NCBI GenBank assembly: GCA_030220185.1
Contig: JASPKZ010004951.1
Span: forward strand, 310,001 to 374,000
Source of the DNA: Diploptera punctata
Taxonomy: Eukaryota > Arthropoda > Insecta > Blattodea > Blaberidae
Length of the DNA stretch: 64,000 nt
Direction of reading: 5' to 3'
The stretch's first letter is position 1, and every line of letters starts with the position of its first letter. This document shows, in pieces, positions 33,048 through 45,200 of this stretch. A program made the translations under genes and the position numbers. The notes under the pieces were generated by a model. That model did not search any database. It saw only the letters and a list, made by a program, of their open reading frames with translations, and was not told where the DNA came from.

Positions 33048-34196
33048 AATATATAAAAATGAATGTTTGTTTGTAAATTATGCGCTTGATATACCGTTGA
33101 TCCGATTGTCATGGGGATTTTTGCAAAATATTTAGGAGATTCCGGGTATGAACATAGCCTATAAAAGAGTTGTGATACTCAACACCTACACCCTTAAAAA
33201 ACGTGAAAAATGTAGATCTTTGTATGTTTAAATGACTTACGCTGCCTAAATCTAAAGAAATACACAAAATTATGTACACAGAATTGAATATCTCAAAACG
33301 CTCTACAAACGCGTCCGCGACAGAACATGTTTATCTCTTACAGATATGAGATAATAGTTAAAAATTAAAATGTACCTGTTTTGGCAGGTGCCGTAATCCA
33401 CAACTTTGTAAAATAGTGTATATAAAATTAATTCACCTCAACGTAATTTGATATGCACTTTATTCGCATTGACTCTTACGGATAACTCACAATAGCCATT
33501 TTTGTCTTTCGTTGATGCCAAGAAGATCGAGACAAGTACGTAGTTTCTTGTGCAAGCAATGCAGCATATGGCGGGTATTCTTTTACGGATAGCTCACAAT
33601 AACGAATGTTGTCTTTCAGGTCATTTATACTAAGAATATCGGGATAAGTAGATTCCCAAGCAACGCCGGATAATCAGCACCGGGTATCTAAAAAATTATA
33701 CATTTATAATTATTTTTCCTATTACTTATTCAAGTAAATATAAAAAGCACATTAATTTTCATTTATTTTGGCCTAGTATCGCACGCCGCGTATTAAATAA
33801 TAAAAGTACTCGCGCCTACTTTCATTATGGCTCGACATAGATAGAACATAGACGGTTCGGAGTGAAGGACAAACAAAGAAGAAGGCATGTGTATGTACAT
33901 ATATATATATAAATTACAAGCAGGAATACATTTATTTCAATGTTACGTATGTAATTAGAATAACATATTCTTATATAAAAATACATAAAACAGAACATTT
34001 CAAATTTTATATTTAAATTTATTATAATGTGTAAGCAGTTAGCTTTCAAATGTGAACAGTACAACACGTAATATATATTCAAACATTTAATATATGATAA
34101 ATATAGTATTTCTAAATGTATTTAGTAATTACCTCATAAAGGAAGAGTTGCGCATTGTTCATTCCAAAAATGTACGGTTATAAATAGATTTAATCT

Positions 34197-34235
<39 letters not shown>

Positions 34236-34380
34236 AAATTCAAATTATGAACATACTTTTTCAATTTCACATTCAGTGGTATTGCTCTGCAACGTAAGTT
34301 ATTTACTACGTTAACATTTCTGTTACTGCTTTGTTACGAAATTTAAATTTTTAATAAAAACGTCACATGTTGCGTAGTGG

Positions 34381-34426
<46 letters not shown>

Positions 34427-35375
34427 ATAAATTCACACACACGCATACATATATACATATATGTGTGTTATAATGTTATAATTAAGTTTTTGACGTTAGG
34501 CATTGTAAGATTTATGTGAAATGAAAAGAAATATATATTAGCTAATACCCGGCGTGCGCACCTACAACTAAGTAGATGATGTGTATTTTTTATTTAATTG
34601 AATAAGTAAGAGGGAAAATAAATAGAAATATATATTCCTATTATTTATAGATACCCCGTGCTGATTACCCGACGTTCCCCGGAAATCTACGCATCCCGAT
34701 TTTCTTGGCATCAATAAAAGACAAACAATTGGATAGATATTGTGAGTTAACATTAAAAGATAAAAACATATGCTGTCGCGGACTTTTCTGTAGAGTTTTT
34801 GAGATTCAATTCTGTGTACAGTAGTAATTTTGTGTATTTGTTATGGTTTAGGCAGCGTAAGCTATTTAGGGGTAGAAAAAGGGACTTTTCACATATTCAC
34901 TAGAAAGGGAGTTTTTTAAGTGTGTAGGAGTTGAGTATATCTGTTCATCCCGGTATCTTCTGAATATTTAGCAAAAAAAACACCGCAATCGGCTCAATGG
35001 TATGGCCGCGTATAATGTAAGAACAAACAAACATTCATTTCTATATATTAGATGAAGCAGTAGTAATAGTAGTAGAATACATGTTTCTATCGCACGTATG
35101 TTAAAAATTAATCGAAAATTAATGTGAATGAATGACGTATTCCTGACAAAACTTAAAAGAATGTGCACGATTTTCGGCCGCTGTGACCCGTAGTAAATAA
35201 TAATTATCAAAAAATGTTTTTATTTTAAAATCTTTTACAATATTCAAATATAAGTTAAAAAACATTCATTGTTTGTACTTGCTGAGTAAATTAATTATAC
35301 TTAGATAACGTTTTTTGTAAAAAGAATGCTTTTTAAAAAATTGATTTTATTCAAAATGTATATAGAAAACATACG

Positions 35376-35407
<32 letters not shown>

Positions 35408-36134
35408 CTCAAAATGAATGTTTGTTTGTTGGTTTGTTTGTTTGTTTGTTCGTACTTTATGCGCGGCCATACCGTTGATCCGATTGTGATGGGGTTTTTC
35501 GTAAAATGTTCAGGAGATACCCGGGATGAACATAGGCTTTAAAAGAGTTGTATTACTCAACTCCTACACTCTGAAAAATCGCCCTTTGTTGTGAAAAACT
35601 TGAAAAATGTAGCTCTTTGGACGTTTAAATGGCTTACGCTGCCTAAACTAACACAAATACTAAAATTAATGTACTCAGAATTGAATAACTCAAAAAGCTC
35701 TACAAAAACGTCCGCGACAACATATGTTTATCTCTTACGGACATGAGATAATAATTAAAAATTAAAATGTACCAGTTGTGGCAGGTGCCGTCGTCCTCAA
35801 CTTTGTTAAAATGGTGCATATAAAATTAATTCACCTCAACCGAATTTGATATGCATTTTATTATATTGATTCTTACGGATAACTCACAATAGCCATTTCT
35901 GTCTTTCATTGATGCCAAGAAGATCGAGACACGTACGTAGATACTTGTGCAAGCATAGGAGCATATGGAGGGTATTTTTTACAGATAACTCACAATAATG
36001 AATCTTGTCTTTTAGCTCAAATATGGCAAGAATTTCGGGATGAGTAGATTCCCGAGCAACGCCGGATAATCAAGACGGAGTATCTAAAAATATAAATTTA
36101 TAATTATTTTTCCGTTTACTCAATCAACTAAACA

Positions 36135-36484
36135 TATGTCAGTGGAATCATGCAATTATGCACATTTTATGCCTTCCACGAATTCATCACATATAAACTA
36201 CATAACAGATGACATATCTACAGAATATCATCAAGGGAAGTCAGCCGTTCAGAGGGGCAATAAAATGATAATAAAAACATTATTATAATCACCTGGCATT
36301 ATTTAAAAAAACTGTGTTAAGAGTTCATTTACCTTTAAAATACATATGCATTTTTTAGATATCTTAAACCATTCAGCTTGAATTAATGTTTAAATAATTT
36401 AAGTATGGCCATTATATACCTCAATTGAGATAGTTTCATCATCTACTGAAATAATTTATTAAGAAAGTGAAAAGAAAAATATAT
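36135..36484. other. Unassigned AT-rich stretch after the macro-repeat break
   Basis: The 2.5-kb unit stops after TCAACTAAACATA and resumes at about 42200. Nothing recognised in this piece. Confidence 0.4.
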
Positions 36485-36691
36485 CGTAAATTAATGAGCC
36501 AACCTTCAACATCCCACCTCACATTTCATGCCTCCCCAAACACGGGAACCAGTTCTCGAGAGAAGGATCTCTCTCATTTTCAACAATGTCAGTTGAAAAT
36601 GAGAGAAATCCCTCTCTCGAAAACCAGCTCCCACGCCAGAAGAAACACAAAATATGAGGCAAGATGCCAAAAGATTACTCATTAATTTACG
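36485..36691. repeat. Imperfect hairpin element, arms about 100 bp
   Basis: CGTAAATTAATGAG at 36485 pairs with CTCATTAATTTACG ending at 36691. Inner arms CTCTCTCATTTTCAAC and GTTGAAAATGAGAG pair around a 7-base loop near 36587. Middle parts have mismatches. No protein sense. It could be a MITE or a hairpin-RNA source. Confidence 0.8.
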
Positions 36692-36747
36692 AATTAAGAA
36701 CCTCATAAAGTTATTTCCCACATTTAACTATGAAGAAAAATATATGC

Positions 36748-36820
36748 CTGAATCAGGATTTGAACCCGACGCCTTTGCTTCTGTACACCAGTGCTCTGAC
36801 CAGTGAGCTATCAGGATCTC
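36748..36820 (-). tRNA. tRNA-like relic (Thr-like), probably not functional
   Basis: The minus strand reads CCTGATAGCTCACTGGTCAG with AGCAC (D-arm GCTC/GAGC, box A), then GGGTTCAAATCC (box B, T-arm) and TCAGG pairing with CCTGA in the acceptor. The anticodon arm does not fold cleanly. It may be a tRNA pseudogene or a SINE head. Confidence 0.45.
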
Positions 36821-36822
36821 AA

Positions 36823-37480
36823 CTCAAACGAATATAAATTATCTCCTTTATATGAATTCCCACATGATGAGGTTACCAACCTTCCGGTCTACATTCTGCC
36901 TGCAACTTCTTTAACAAGGAGACTAAATTGGGAATTAACACTACATTTATAGTCAATGAAGCTTATTTTCAGTGAGAAGGCATTATTTAATATCTAAGAT
37001 AGGGAGGAAGTGAAAATTTAACTTTAAGTAGTCATTATACATAAAAATTTGTCCTAGCATTATTATTGTTATGCAGCCAACAAAAATGAGAGCTTTTAGT
37101 ATTTGTACAATAAATTTTATGTTAATTTCTGTTTTATGTAATATAAAGAATTATTTAATAACAAACTAACATATACACCTCACTGATAGTATTATTTTAA
37201 CAATTAATAAATTTAATTATTTATGAAGTTTGATCCTTCCGGGAAATTCTCGTATAAGACTTGAAAGCATAATAATAGTCCCTTCAATTGGTTGCTGGCC
37301 AAAGGAAGGCAAGACCAGTGATGGGGCTGCCATCTTATAGCCTCTGGTCAGGCTTTTCTGGAGATGAAAAGAAAATAAAGGAAAGAAGAAATGGAAGAAA
37401 GGAAAGACTCCCTAGCCCTCGGATGCCCTAATAGCGTCGGGGTCGAAAAAAACAAGAGTTAACCAAGAGAGGTTAGATAG
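36823..37480. other. Unassigned; possible 5' region of the following RTE-like element
   Basis: The part from about 37270 (TTGGTTGCTGGCCAAAGGAA, then CTCGGATGCCCTAATAGCG) is more GC-rich and may be a retroelement 5' UTR or a SINE. No coding frame. Confidence 0.35.
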
Positions 37481-38945
37481 TAAAGTTAAAAGAGTGCTCT
37501 TCACTCTAAAACTACTATTAGAAAAGCACAAGGAATTCAATATAGAAACTCATATCGCCTTTGTTGACTTCATAAAGGCTTTTGACAAAGTAGACAGAAA
37601 TATATTACTACAAATTTTAGCTGATGATAACGTTCCACAACAATATATTACTAATATCTTCAACATCTATAAAGATAATTAAATCTCTGTTAAACTAGAT
37701 GGCAAATTATCTTCTTGGGAAAAGATCAGCACTGGAGTAAGATAGGGATATGGACTTTCACCGGTACTTTTCATTATATATATGAATAAATTAATAAACG
37801 AATGTAGGAAAACACAACAAGGATATATACCCCCATCAATAGGAACCTCAAACTCGATGCTATTATTTTTGCAGACGATTTAGCTCTTCTGGCACTTTCC
37901 GAAAATGATTTGCAACGATCAATTTATAATTTACAAAAAATAGCTGCCAAATTTAATATGGAAATATCAATTAACAAAACTAAAATTATGGCATTTCATG
38001 GGAAGGGCCGCATACAAAGTAAAATCTGTCTCCAGAATAAAATTTTGGAGAGATCTAATCAATTTAAATATCTTAGATATTATCTCTCGTCCCGCGCCGT
38101 AGCCGAGCGGTTAAGGTAGGAAGCCTTGGCGCAGAGCTACGGGACTTGCGCTGGTTCGAGTCTCCATGGGGGAAGAAATTTTCTCATGGTATTTCGGCCA
38201 GTATGGGACCGGTGCCCACCCAGCATCGTGAGGCAATTGGATAGCTACAATAAGTAGCGGCTCCAGGTTGAGGAACCAGCTATAACGGCTGGGGGACTCG
38301 ACATGCTAACCACATGTCACCCCTACACTGGCTGTTGATCATCACATGTGGATGTGAAGGGCCAGCAGCCGGCTGGTAAAAGGGCAACCGCTCAAAAGTG
38401 GAAAGACCCTCAATCGGAATCGGATCGGATATTATCTCTCTATCTGGAATGAAAAAGATATCCCTGAAAAAATTACTAGTTATAATAAAAGTTTAGGAAT
38501 TATTAATCAAGTTATGAAACCATCCCTTGTACAAAAAACACCAGATTAAGTTTATATAATACCTTGGCTAGACCAGTGTTGACCTATGGTAGTGAAGCAT
38601 GGACACTAAAAAGGCAACATGAAAGCAGAATAACGGCTTGTGAAATGAGATTCATGCGCAGAACAGCGGGTTACACCAGATGGGATCGGAAAAGGAACAC
38701 CAATATCTTAAAAGAATTGAAGACTACGCCAATTTTGGAATATATTGAACAGTACCAACTAAATTGGAAACACCATCTTGAAACAATGAGTTCAAATCGG
38801 ATCCCCAAAGCTGTTTAATAATTATATACCAAGAGGACGAAGATCACTGGGCCGTCCTATGAAACGCTGGAGGGAAAATGTTCTATAGGATCGTAACAGG
38901 CCTTGGCCTAATACTTGGAAGGAAGAAGAAGAAGAAGAATTATTT
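37481..38945 (+). pseudogene. RTE-like non-LTR element, 5'-truncated, split by SINE A
   Basis: Reverse-transcriptase blocks in order: ETHIAFVDFIKAFDKVDRNI (first catalytic Asp in FVDF), a stop after IYKDN, the GYGLSPVLF region, then IIFADDLALLA near 37868 (FADD intact but in another frame), then INKTKIMAFHGKGRIQSK. SINE A follows at 38089. After it come RLSLYNTLARPVLTYGSEAW, CEMRFMRRTAGYTRW and GRRSLGRPMKRW. The 3' tail is (GAA)n at 38924-38938. No endonuclease part. Several stops and frameshifts, so it is inactive. Confidence 0.85.
38089..38427 (+). mobile_element. tRNA-derived SINE A inside the RTE-like element
   Basis: 339 bp, same family as 8411, with box A CGTAGCCGAGCGGTTAAG and box B GGTTCGAGTCT. 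Flanked by a perfect 13-bp target duplication GATATTATCTCTC at 38076-38088 and 38428-38440. This fixes both ends of the family: it starts GTCCCGCGCCG and ends AATCGGAATCGGATCG. Confidence 0.95.
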
Positions 38946-39198
38946 ATGACGTGGTGGGGGGGGGCTTAGTACCCGATGAACCAGACGACTCTACTGGGGA
39001 AGATTGACTTAGGTTAATCTTGCTGGTGGGTAAGAGGCGAGGGGAACTAAGTATAGCTCACAACGAAGGAATGGCGTCTGTATCCATATTGGGCGGCAAC
39101 ATCTTCGTCAAGTCTTCAATGGTCAACAGGGCGACAAGGAATAGCACAGCTAAACTTGTAGGGCTTGAAGAGCGGAAGAAGCAGCCCTCTCCTGGGGG

Positions 39199-40130
39199 GT
39201 GGATACCCATAGGAGCATGTTTGGAGGCTCAGAGGAAGCAGCCCTTCCACCATCCTTGTCCTGCGAAGCGCTCGTAACGCTTCCAGGAGACATTTATCTT
39301 ACTGAGAAGCTTCATGGAAATCAGCCGGATTGTCATAAAAGGGACCGACCCAAGCAAGATAAAAGGATACGATTTGGAATAAAGGACATTTTGAAATTAG
39401 GAAATTGGAACGTACGGGGAATAAATACAAAAGAAGAAGAATTAGAAAGAGAATTAAAGAAAAAAGAAATAAATTTAGCAACAATAACAGAAACAAAAAA
39501 GAAACTAAAAGGAACAAAGGACTTAAAACACTATACTATGTTGTATAGCGGAGTAGAACAGACAACAAGAGCGCAGTGTGGAGTAGCAATTTTAATAGAT
39601 GAAAAATTGAAGAACAAATTGAATAGCTATGAGTTTATAAATGAAAGAATCCTGATAGCCAGATTTAAAATTGAAAGAGGATATATGATGATAATTGCTG
39701 TGTATGCCCCAGAGGAAGGTAAGAAAGAAGAAACAAAAAATGTTATAAAACATTACAAACATTAGTTGATAAATATACAAAAGATCATCATTTAATAATA
39801 AGTGGAGACTTAAATGCCAGAGTAGGCAATGTCCCTATACCTAATGTAATAGGAAATAATGGATAAATAACAATAAATGATAATGGACAGGATTTGAGAC
39901 AGTTTTCAGCCTATAATCAATTAAAAATAATGAATACCTATTTCCGAAAAAAGGACATACATAAATATACAAGAAGTGGATATAACTCAAGATCAATAAT
40001 TGACTATTTAATCGTAAACAACAAGCTAGGAGCCTTGGTAAAAGATGTGAGAGTACATAGAGGCAGCGATATATACTCTGATCACTATCTCGTGATAAGT
40101 AAAATAAACATAATAGCTAAATGGCGGAAA
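39199..40130 (+). pseudogene. APE endonuclease domain of the RTE-like element
   Basis: Frame 1 (39199-39765) has LGNWNVRGINTKEEEL (catalytic Asn), ATITETKKKLKG (Glu) and IIAVYAPEEGKKEE (Tyr). After a frameshift, LIISGDLNARVGN (Asp, Asn) near 39800, then an early stop at 39863. The next frame (39894 on) has YNSRSIIDYLIVNN and GSDIYSDHYLVISK (Asp-His). All motif blocks are present but spread over three frames. Confidence 0.85.
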
Positions 40131-40270
40131 AATAACATAAAGAACAAAAGAAACCAAGAAGAAGCATATAAAGTATATTTATTACAAGATCAAAGTATTA
40201 GACAACATTATGAAAGCAGAATGAATAAATATATATCAGAGATAGCGACGTCAGAAGATATAAATATTGA

Positions 40271-42117
40271 ATGGGAATTATATCAAATGTAATACATAAA
40301 ACAGCAAATGAGATATTAGGAAAGAAAAATAGAATAAGAAATAGGAAGGGCTTGAGAACTTGGAATGCGAATATACAAAATGCAGTGAATGAAAAACAAA
40401 AAGCATATCATACATACTTACGACTGAAAACAGAAGAATCTTATGAAGAATATAAAATGAAAAGGAGAATTGCTAAAAGCATTATAAGAAAAGCCCATCA
40501 GGAGTCATGGGATAATATTATAAGCTCAGTAGAACATGACATATATGGAAGACAAGAAATAGGTTATAAATTAGCGAAACATCTAAATCAGACTGTGAAA
40601 GATTCTGCCAGATTGAATATAATTCCAGAACAAGAATGGATCCAACATTATGAAAAACTTTGGAAAAAGGAGGAAATTGAAGGAAAAGAGAACAATGAGG
40701 AAGAAATAAAAGTGGAAAATATTGATGTAATAGACATAAATGAATTAGAAATGGCTTTGAAAACCACTAAGAATAGGATAGCAACAGGATTAGATAATAT
40801 AAATATGGAGTTAGTCAAATATAGTGGAATATTGTGTGAACTACGAATACTTCATCTAATTAATATATGTTGGCAGACCTATGGGATTCCAACCACTTGG
40901 AAAACAGCAATTGTGAAGAATATATTCCAAAGAGGAGACCGGAGAAATTGCGAGAATTACAGAGGGATTAGCTAAATGAATACTGGCTACAAGATATATA
41001 CGAAAATAATAAATAATAGATTGAGAAACATAACAGAAGTAATAATAAGTGAAAATCAAAGTAGATTCAGAAAGGGAAGGTCATGTATAGACAATGTCTT
41101 TACACTTAAACAACTCATAGAAAAGAGAAGAGAACATAACTTAGAAACTCACATAGGATTTATAGATTTGGATAAGGCCTTCGATCGAGTAAACAGACAA
41201 AAATTATGCGAAATATTACGAGTGAAAGGATACCCGCTGTGCCTTGTTGAAACAATAAAGAAATTATATGAAGACACAAATATAATTATAGATACAGGAT
41301 TCAAAAGAACAGATGCAATCAAAACAAATACTGGATTACGACAAGGATGTAGTTTATCACCCACTTTGTTTAATATATATATATATATATAAGACGATAT
41401 TTTAAATAAATGGAAAGTTTTAGTAAATCCAGGAATAAGAATGGATAATAAAGTGTGCATAAATAGTCTTCTATTTGCTGACAGAAAAATGAAGACTTAC
41501 AGAAATCAATGCATGCATTAAATGAAATATGTAAATTATACGATCTAAAGATTTCTGTAAGGAAAACGAAGACCATGGCTTTTAGAGGAAGAGATCCAGT
41601 GAGATCCAAAATTATTTTAGAAAATCAAAGTATAGAACAGGTGTCTAGTTTCAAATATTTGGGCTGTGATGTTGGCTACAATGTGGAAAGAGATATTGAC
41701 TCCAAAATAAATAAATTTCAGACGGTGTGTGGAACAATACAGAGAACATTCAAAAATAAAATTAGAAAAGAAACCAAGATAAAAATGTATAATGTTATGG
41801 CGGTTCCCACAATATTGTATGGATGTGAAACTTGGGATCCAGTGAAAAGACAGAAGGATAGAATACAGACGGCAGAGATGCGGTTCCTAAGACAAGTAAA
41901 AGAATGTACAAGACTTGATAGAATAAGAAATGAGGATATAAGAGAAGAATTGAAAGTACAGCCTTTATTGGATAAAGTCACGAATTACAGACAGAAATGG
42001 ATTGATCACATGGATGGAATGAGTAAGGAGAGATATCCATTGTTAGCAAGAAATTATCAAGCAAGAGGAAGGCGTGATGTTGGAAGACCTAGAAGACGTT
42101 GGGCTTATGCATTATGA
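40271..42117 (+). pseudogene. Reverse transcriptase and C-terminal region of the RTE-like element
   Basis: 40271-40975 carries RKAHQESWDNIISSVEHD and TGLDNINMELVKYSG and ends with a stop right after NCENYRGIS. 40976-41392 has RFRKGRSCIDNVFTLKQL, HIGFIDLDKAFDRVNR (catalytic Asp) and GLRQGCSLSPTLFNIY, then runs into a TA microsatellite (41377-41391). The catalytic FADD is damaged (LLFADRKM near 41475). 41509-42117 is the thumb and C-terminus: VSSFKYLGCDVGYNVE, ILYGCETWDP and a GRPRRRW end. Inactive by sequence. Confidence 0.85.
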
Positions 42118-42194
42118 AGTCGGAACGGGCAATTGCCTAATCCCTGGAGTGATGATGATGATGATGATGATGAATAATGAGATTAAAAAATATT

Positions 42195-42379
42195 TTCATT
42201 ATTCAACTAAACATAAAAAGCACATTATTTTTCATTTATTTAGGCGTAGCAGCGCACGCCGGGAATTAGCTAGTAAATAATAAAAAAAATACTCGCACCT
42301 ATTTCCATTATGTCTCGTTTATAGAACATTGACTGATCGGAGTGAAAGACAAACAAAGAAGAAGGGATGTGTATGTATG

Positions 42380-42428
<49 letters not shown>

Positions 42429-42872
42429 CAAGCATAAATATATTTATTTCAATGTTACAATTGCAATTGTAATAACATATTATCTAAAAATATATAAAAC
42501 AGAACATTTCAAATTTTATATTTAAATTTGTTATATTGTGTAAGCAGTTAACTTTCAAATGTGAACAGTACAACTCGTAATATATTTTCAAACACTTAAT
42601 ACATGATACATACTGTATTTGTAAATGTATTTAGTATTTACCTGATAAAGGATGTGTTGCGCATTGTTCATTCCACAAATTTACGGTTATAAATAAATTT
42701 AAACTGTGAAATATTTATATTGTATTTAAATCAAATTAAAAACTTACTTTTCCAATTTCACATTGAGTGGCGTTTCTCCGCAACGTACGTTATTTATTAC
42801 GTCTACATTTTTGTTATTTGCTTTGTTACGAAATGTATATGTTTAATAAAAACGTAAAATATTGCGAAGCGG

Positions 42873-42914
<42 letters not shown>

Positions 42915-42941
42915 ATATATTATGCACACACACATACACAC

Positions 42942-42973
<32 letters not shown>

Positions 42974-43376
42974 CATGTTATAAATACATTTTTGGCGTTG
43001 GGCAATATAAGCTTATTATGACATGATAAGAAATGTATATTAGCCAATACTCGGCGTGCGCAGCTACACCTAAATAGATGATGTGTTTTTTTCTAATTTG
43101 GCGTAATAAGTAAACGGAAAAGTATATATAAATTTATATTTTTATTATTTATATACCCCGTGCTGATTACCCGGCTTTGCCCGTAAATCTACGCATTCCG
43201 ATTTTCTTGGCATCAATAAAAGTAAAAAATGGATAGAAATTTTGAGTTATCCTTATGGGATAAAACATATGCTGTCGCGGACTTTTCTGTAGACATTTTT
43301 GAGATATTTAATTCTGTATACAGTAGTAATTTTGTGTATTTTGTATGGTTTAGGCAGAGAAAGACATTTAAAGGTA
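42195..43376 (-). repeat. Macro-repeat block 4a (2.5-kb unit, minus orientation)
   Basis: Resumes at TTATTCAACTAAACATAAAA, with GGCGTAGCAGCGCACGCCGG and GAATTAGCTAGT (Helitron-like 3' end, CTAGT) at 42241-42272. Then come TA microsatellites (42383-42426, 42876-42910), the CGCAACGTACGTTATT spacer and part of a type I element. It ends where the foldback element enters. Confidence 0.7.
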
Positions 43377-43842
43377 TAAATAATAGTTTTAAAAAACTAA
43401 AAGAACACGCTTTATTAGAAAAATAAAAAATGAAAAATAATTTTAATTTCCAATACGCTTGGGATAAAATAAAGTGGTCAACAAAAAAATCATCTCCAAC
43501 ACATGTAGAATAAAATTAGAGTTATCAACAAAAAGAAAATAATTTTACCATCAAAAGCGTGGGGTGCTCTATATGAATTAATATATTTGATAATAAACAG
43601 ATATTGGTAAAAGTAAGCTCTCTAAGAACAAAATGTAAAAATCATAAAAAGCACCCGACGCTTTTGATGGTAAAATTATTTTCTTTTTGATGATAACTCT
43701 AATTTTATTCTATATGTGTTGGAGATGATTTTTTTGTTGACCACTTTATTTTATACCAAGCGTATTGGAAATTAAAATTATTTTTCATTTTTTTAGTTTT
43801 CTAATAAAGCGTGTTCTTTTAGTTTTTTAAAACTATTATTTA
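43377..43842 (+). mobile_element. Foldback (MITE-like) element M1, long form, copy 1
   Basis: 464 bp with inverted arms of about 190 bp: AAATAATAGTTTTAAAAAAC at 43378 mirrored by GTTTTTTAAAACTATTATTT ending at 43841. TA flanks both ends. The loop (about 80 bp) holds AAACAGATATTGGTAAAAGT. No coding. Arms are nearly perfect, so it is young or maintained. Confidence 0.9.
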
Positions 43843-43957
43843 CTTTTTATTTTTTAGTTTTAATATTTTACAGAATAAGATAAACATGTAAATATCTTTA
43901 AATTCGATACTATTGTAGTATGAGCTAAAAGTAATACTCTTCTATAAAAAAAACCCT

Positions 43958-44044
43958 TCCAGCCGGATTTGAACCAGCGACGTATGGATTACTGAAATTA
44001 TATACCACTAAGAGTTCACTGCTCTACCAACTGAGCTCTTACAA
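43958..44044 (-). tRNA. tRNA-Tyr-like relic with intron
   Basis: The minus strand has GAGCTCAGTTGGTAGAGCAG (D-arm), an anticodon arm interrupted after ACTCTTAG by TGGTATATAATTTCAGTA, then ATCCATACGTCGCTGGTTC and AAATCCGGCTGGAAGG. The order and intron position match nuclear tRNA-Tyr. The 5' acceptor strand does not pair, and GTA is not present as anticodon, so it is a relic. Confidence 0.7.
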
Positions 44045-44084
44045 CGATTGACTAAAAACTCGACAAGTCCGCAACGTATTATAC

Positions 44085-44580
44085 CAGTTTTCATTTTTTT
44101 GATTTTCGGATGATTCTGGCCAGGATTTTTTTAACAAGATATGAAATTATTGTATTGTCACTGGTCCTCTACACGTATACAAAGTTTCAAGTCGATCCAA
44201 TATTTCTAAGTGTGTGAAAATCGCGTTGAAAGATTCCGTTACATTGATACAAAAACACTTTTTTTAATTTTCTGATGATTCTGGCCAGGATTTTAGAAAA
44301 TGAATATGAAATTATTGTATTGTCACGGGTCCTCTACAAGTATACAAAGTTTCAAGTCGATCCAATGTTTCTAAGTGGGTGAAAATCGCGTTGAAAAATT
44401 CCGTTACATTGATACAAAAACACTTTTTTTGATTTTCTGATGATTATGGCCAGGATTTTAGAAAATAAATATGAAATTATTGTATTGTCACGGGTCCTCT
44501 ACAAGTATACAAAGTTTCAAGTCGATCCGATGATTTTAAGTGAGTGAAAATCGCGTTGAAAAATTCCGTTACATAGATAT
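44085..44580. repeat. 165-bp tandem repeat, three units
   Basis: GATTTTC-type starts with GATGATTCTGGCCAGGATTT recur at 44101, 44266 and 44431, exactly 165 bp apart. Each unit contains CAAAGTTTCAAGTCGATCC and GAAAATCGCGTTGAAA. A single unit recurs at about 54340-54490. Confidence 0.9.
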
Positions 44581-44599
44581 ATAGGCCTATATAGATAGA

Positions 44600-45185
44600 T
44601 AGATAGATAGATAGATACAGGTCAAGCTAATATAAAGCGTGTAAAAAGGGTCTTATCATGTTTTTTACTACAAAGTGTGTTTTTAGGGTGCAGGAATAGA
44701 GTATCTCTACTCTCTTATAGCCCTATGTTCATCCCGGGAACCTCCAGATCATTTTGCAAAAAGAAAAAAATCACAATCGGATCAACGGTATGGCCGCGCA
44801 AAAAGTACAAACAAGCAAACATTCATTTTTATATATTAGATGAACTAATAGTAGTAGTAGCATACATTTTTTCTATCGTTCGTATTAAAAAAATGAAAAT
44901 TAATTTGCATAAATGAAGTATTTGTAACAAAACTTTAAAAAATGTGCTAGAACTTCGGTCGCTGTGCTTCCTGTATTAAATAATAAATATGAAAAAAAGT
45001 TTAAATTTTAAAATCCTGTTTAATTTATCTAAATATAAATTAAATAAAAACAAAATCATTCATTGTTTGTACTTGCTGAGTAAATTAGTTTCACTTAGAT
45101 AACATTTTATTGTAAAAAAATAATGCTTTAAAGAATTATATAGAAAAAACTTACTTCTATATTATGTATATAGCCTACTTATATA
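44600..45185 (-). repeat. Macro-repeat block 4b
   Basis: Continues the 2.5-kb unit: TCATCCCGGGAACCTCC, ATGGCCGCGCAAAAAGTAC, a degenerate hairpin marker (CTTCGGTCGCTGTGCTTCCT) near 44955, then CTTACTTCTATATTATG, where an RTE-like element begins. Confidence 0.7.
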
Positions 45186-45200
45186 ACTAACCCACTGGCA

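Larger units (their letters stand above)
28731..36134 (-). repeat. Macro-repeat block 3 (2.5-kb unit, minus orientation, about three units)
   Basis: The hairpin marker CGGCCGCTATGCGGCCTCTA with GT ends at 32811, and a degenerate copy (CGGCCGCTGTGACCCGTAGT) ends at 35194, a spacing of about 2.38 kb. Between them lie type II and type I Helitron-like elements, the ATTTCCGCAACGTAAG-type spacer and TA microsatellites. The first unit is interrupted at 29285-31095. Copies differ by many substitutions and small indels, so the array is old. No protein-coding capacity. Confidence 0.75.
38946..42172 (+). mobile_element. RTE-like non-LTR element, near full length
   Basis: Order: 5' UTR with a G-run at its start (38955), endonuclease, reverse transcriptase, C-terminal domain, and a (GAT)n tail at 42150-42172. 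Total about 3.2 kb, the usual RTE scale. Frames are broken in several places, including the catalytic site. It follows directly on the (GAA)n tail of the previous element. Confidence 0.85.

Noticed and set aside
44085..44580. CRISPR-like array
   Set aside because: Units of 165 bp are contiguous without unique spacers, and the context is an animal genome full of transposons.
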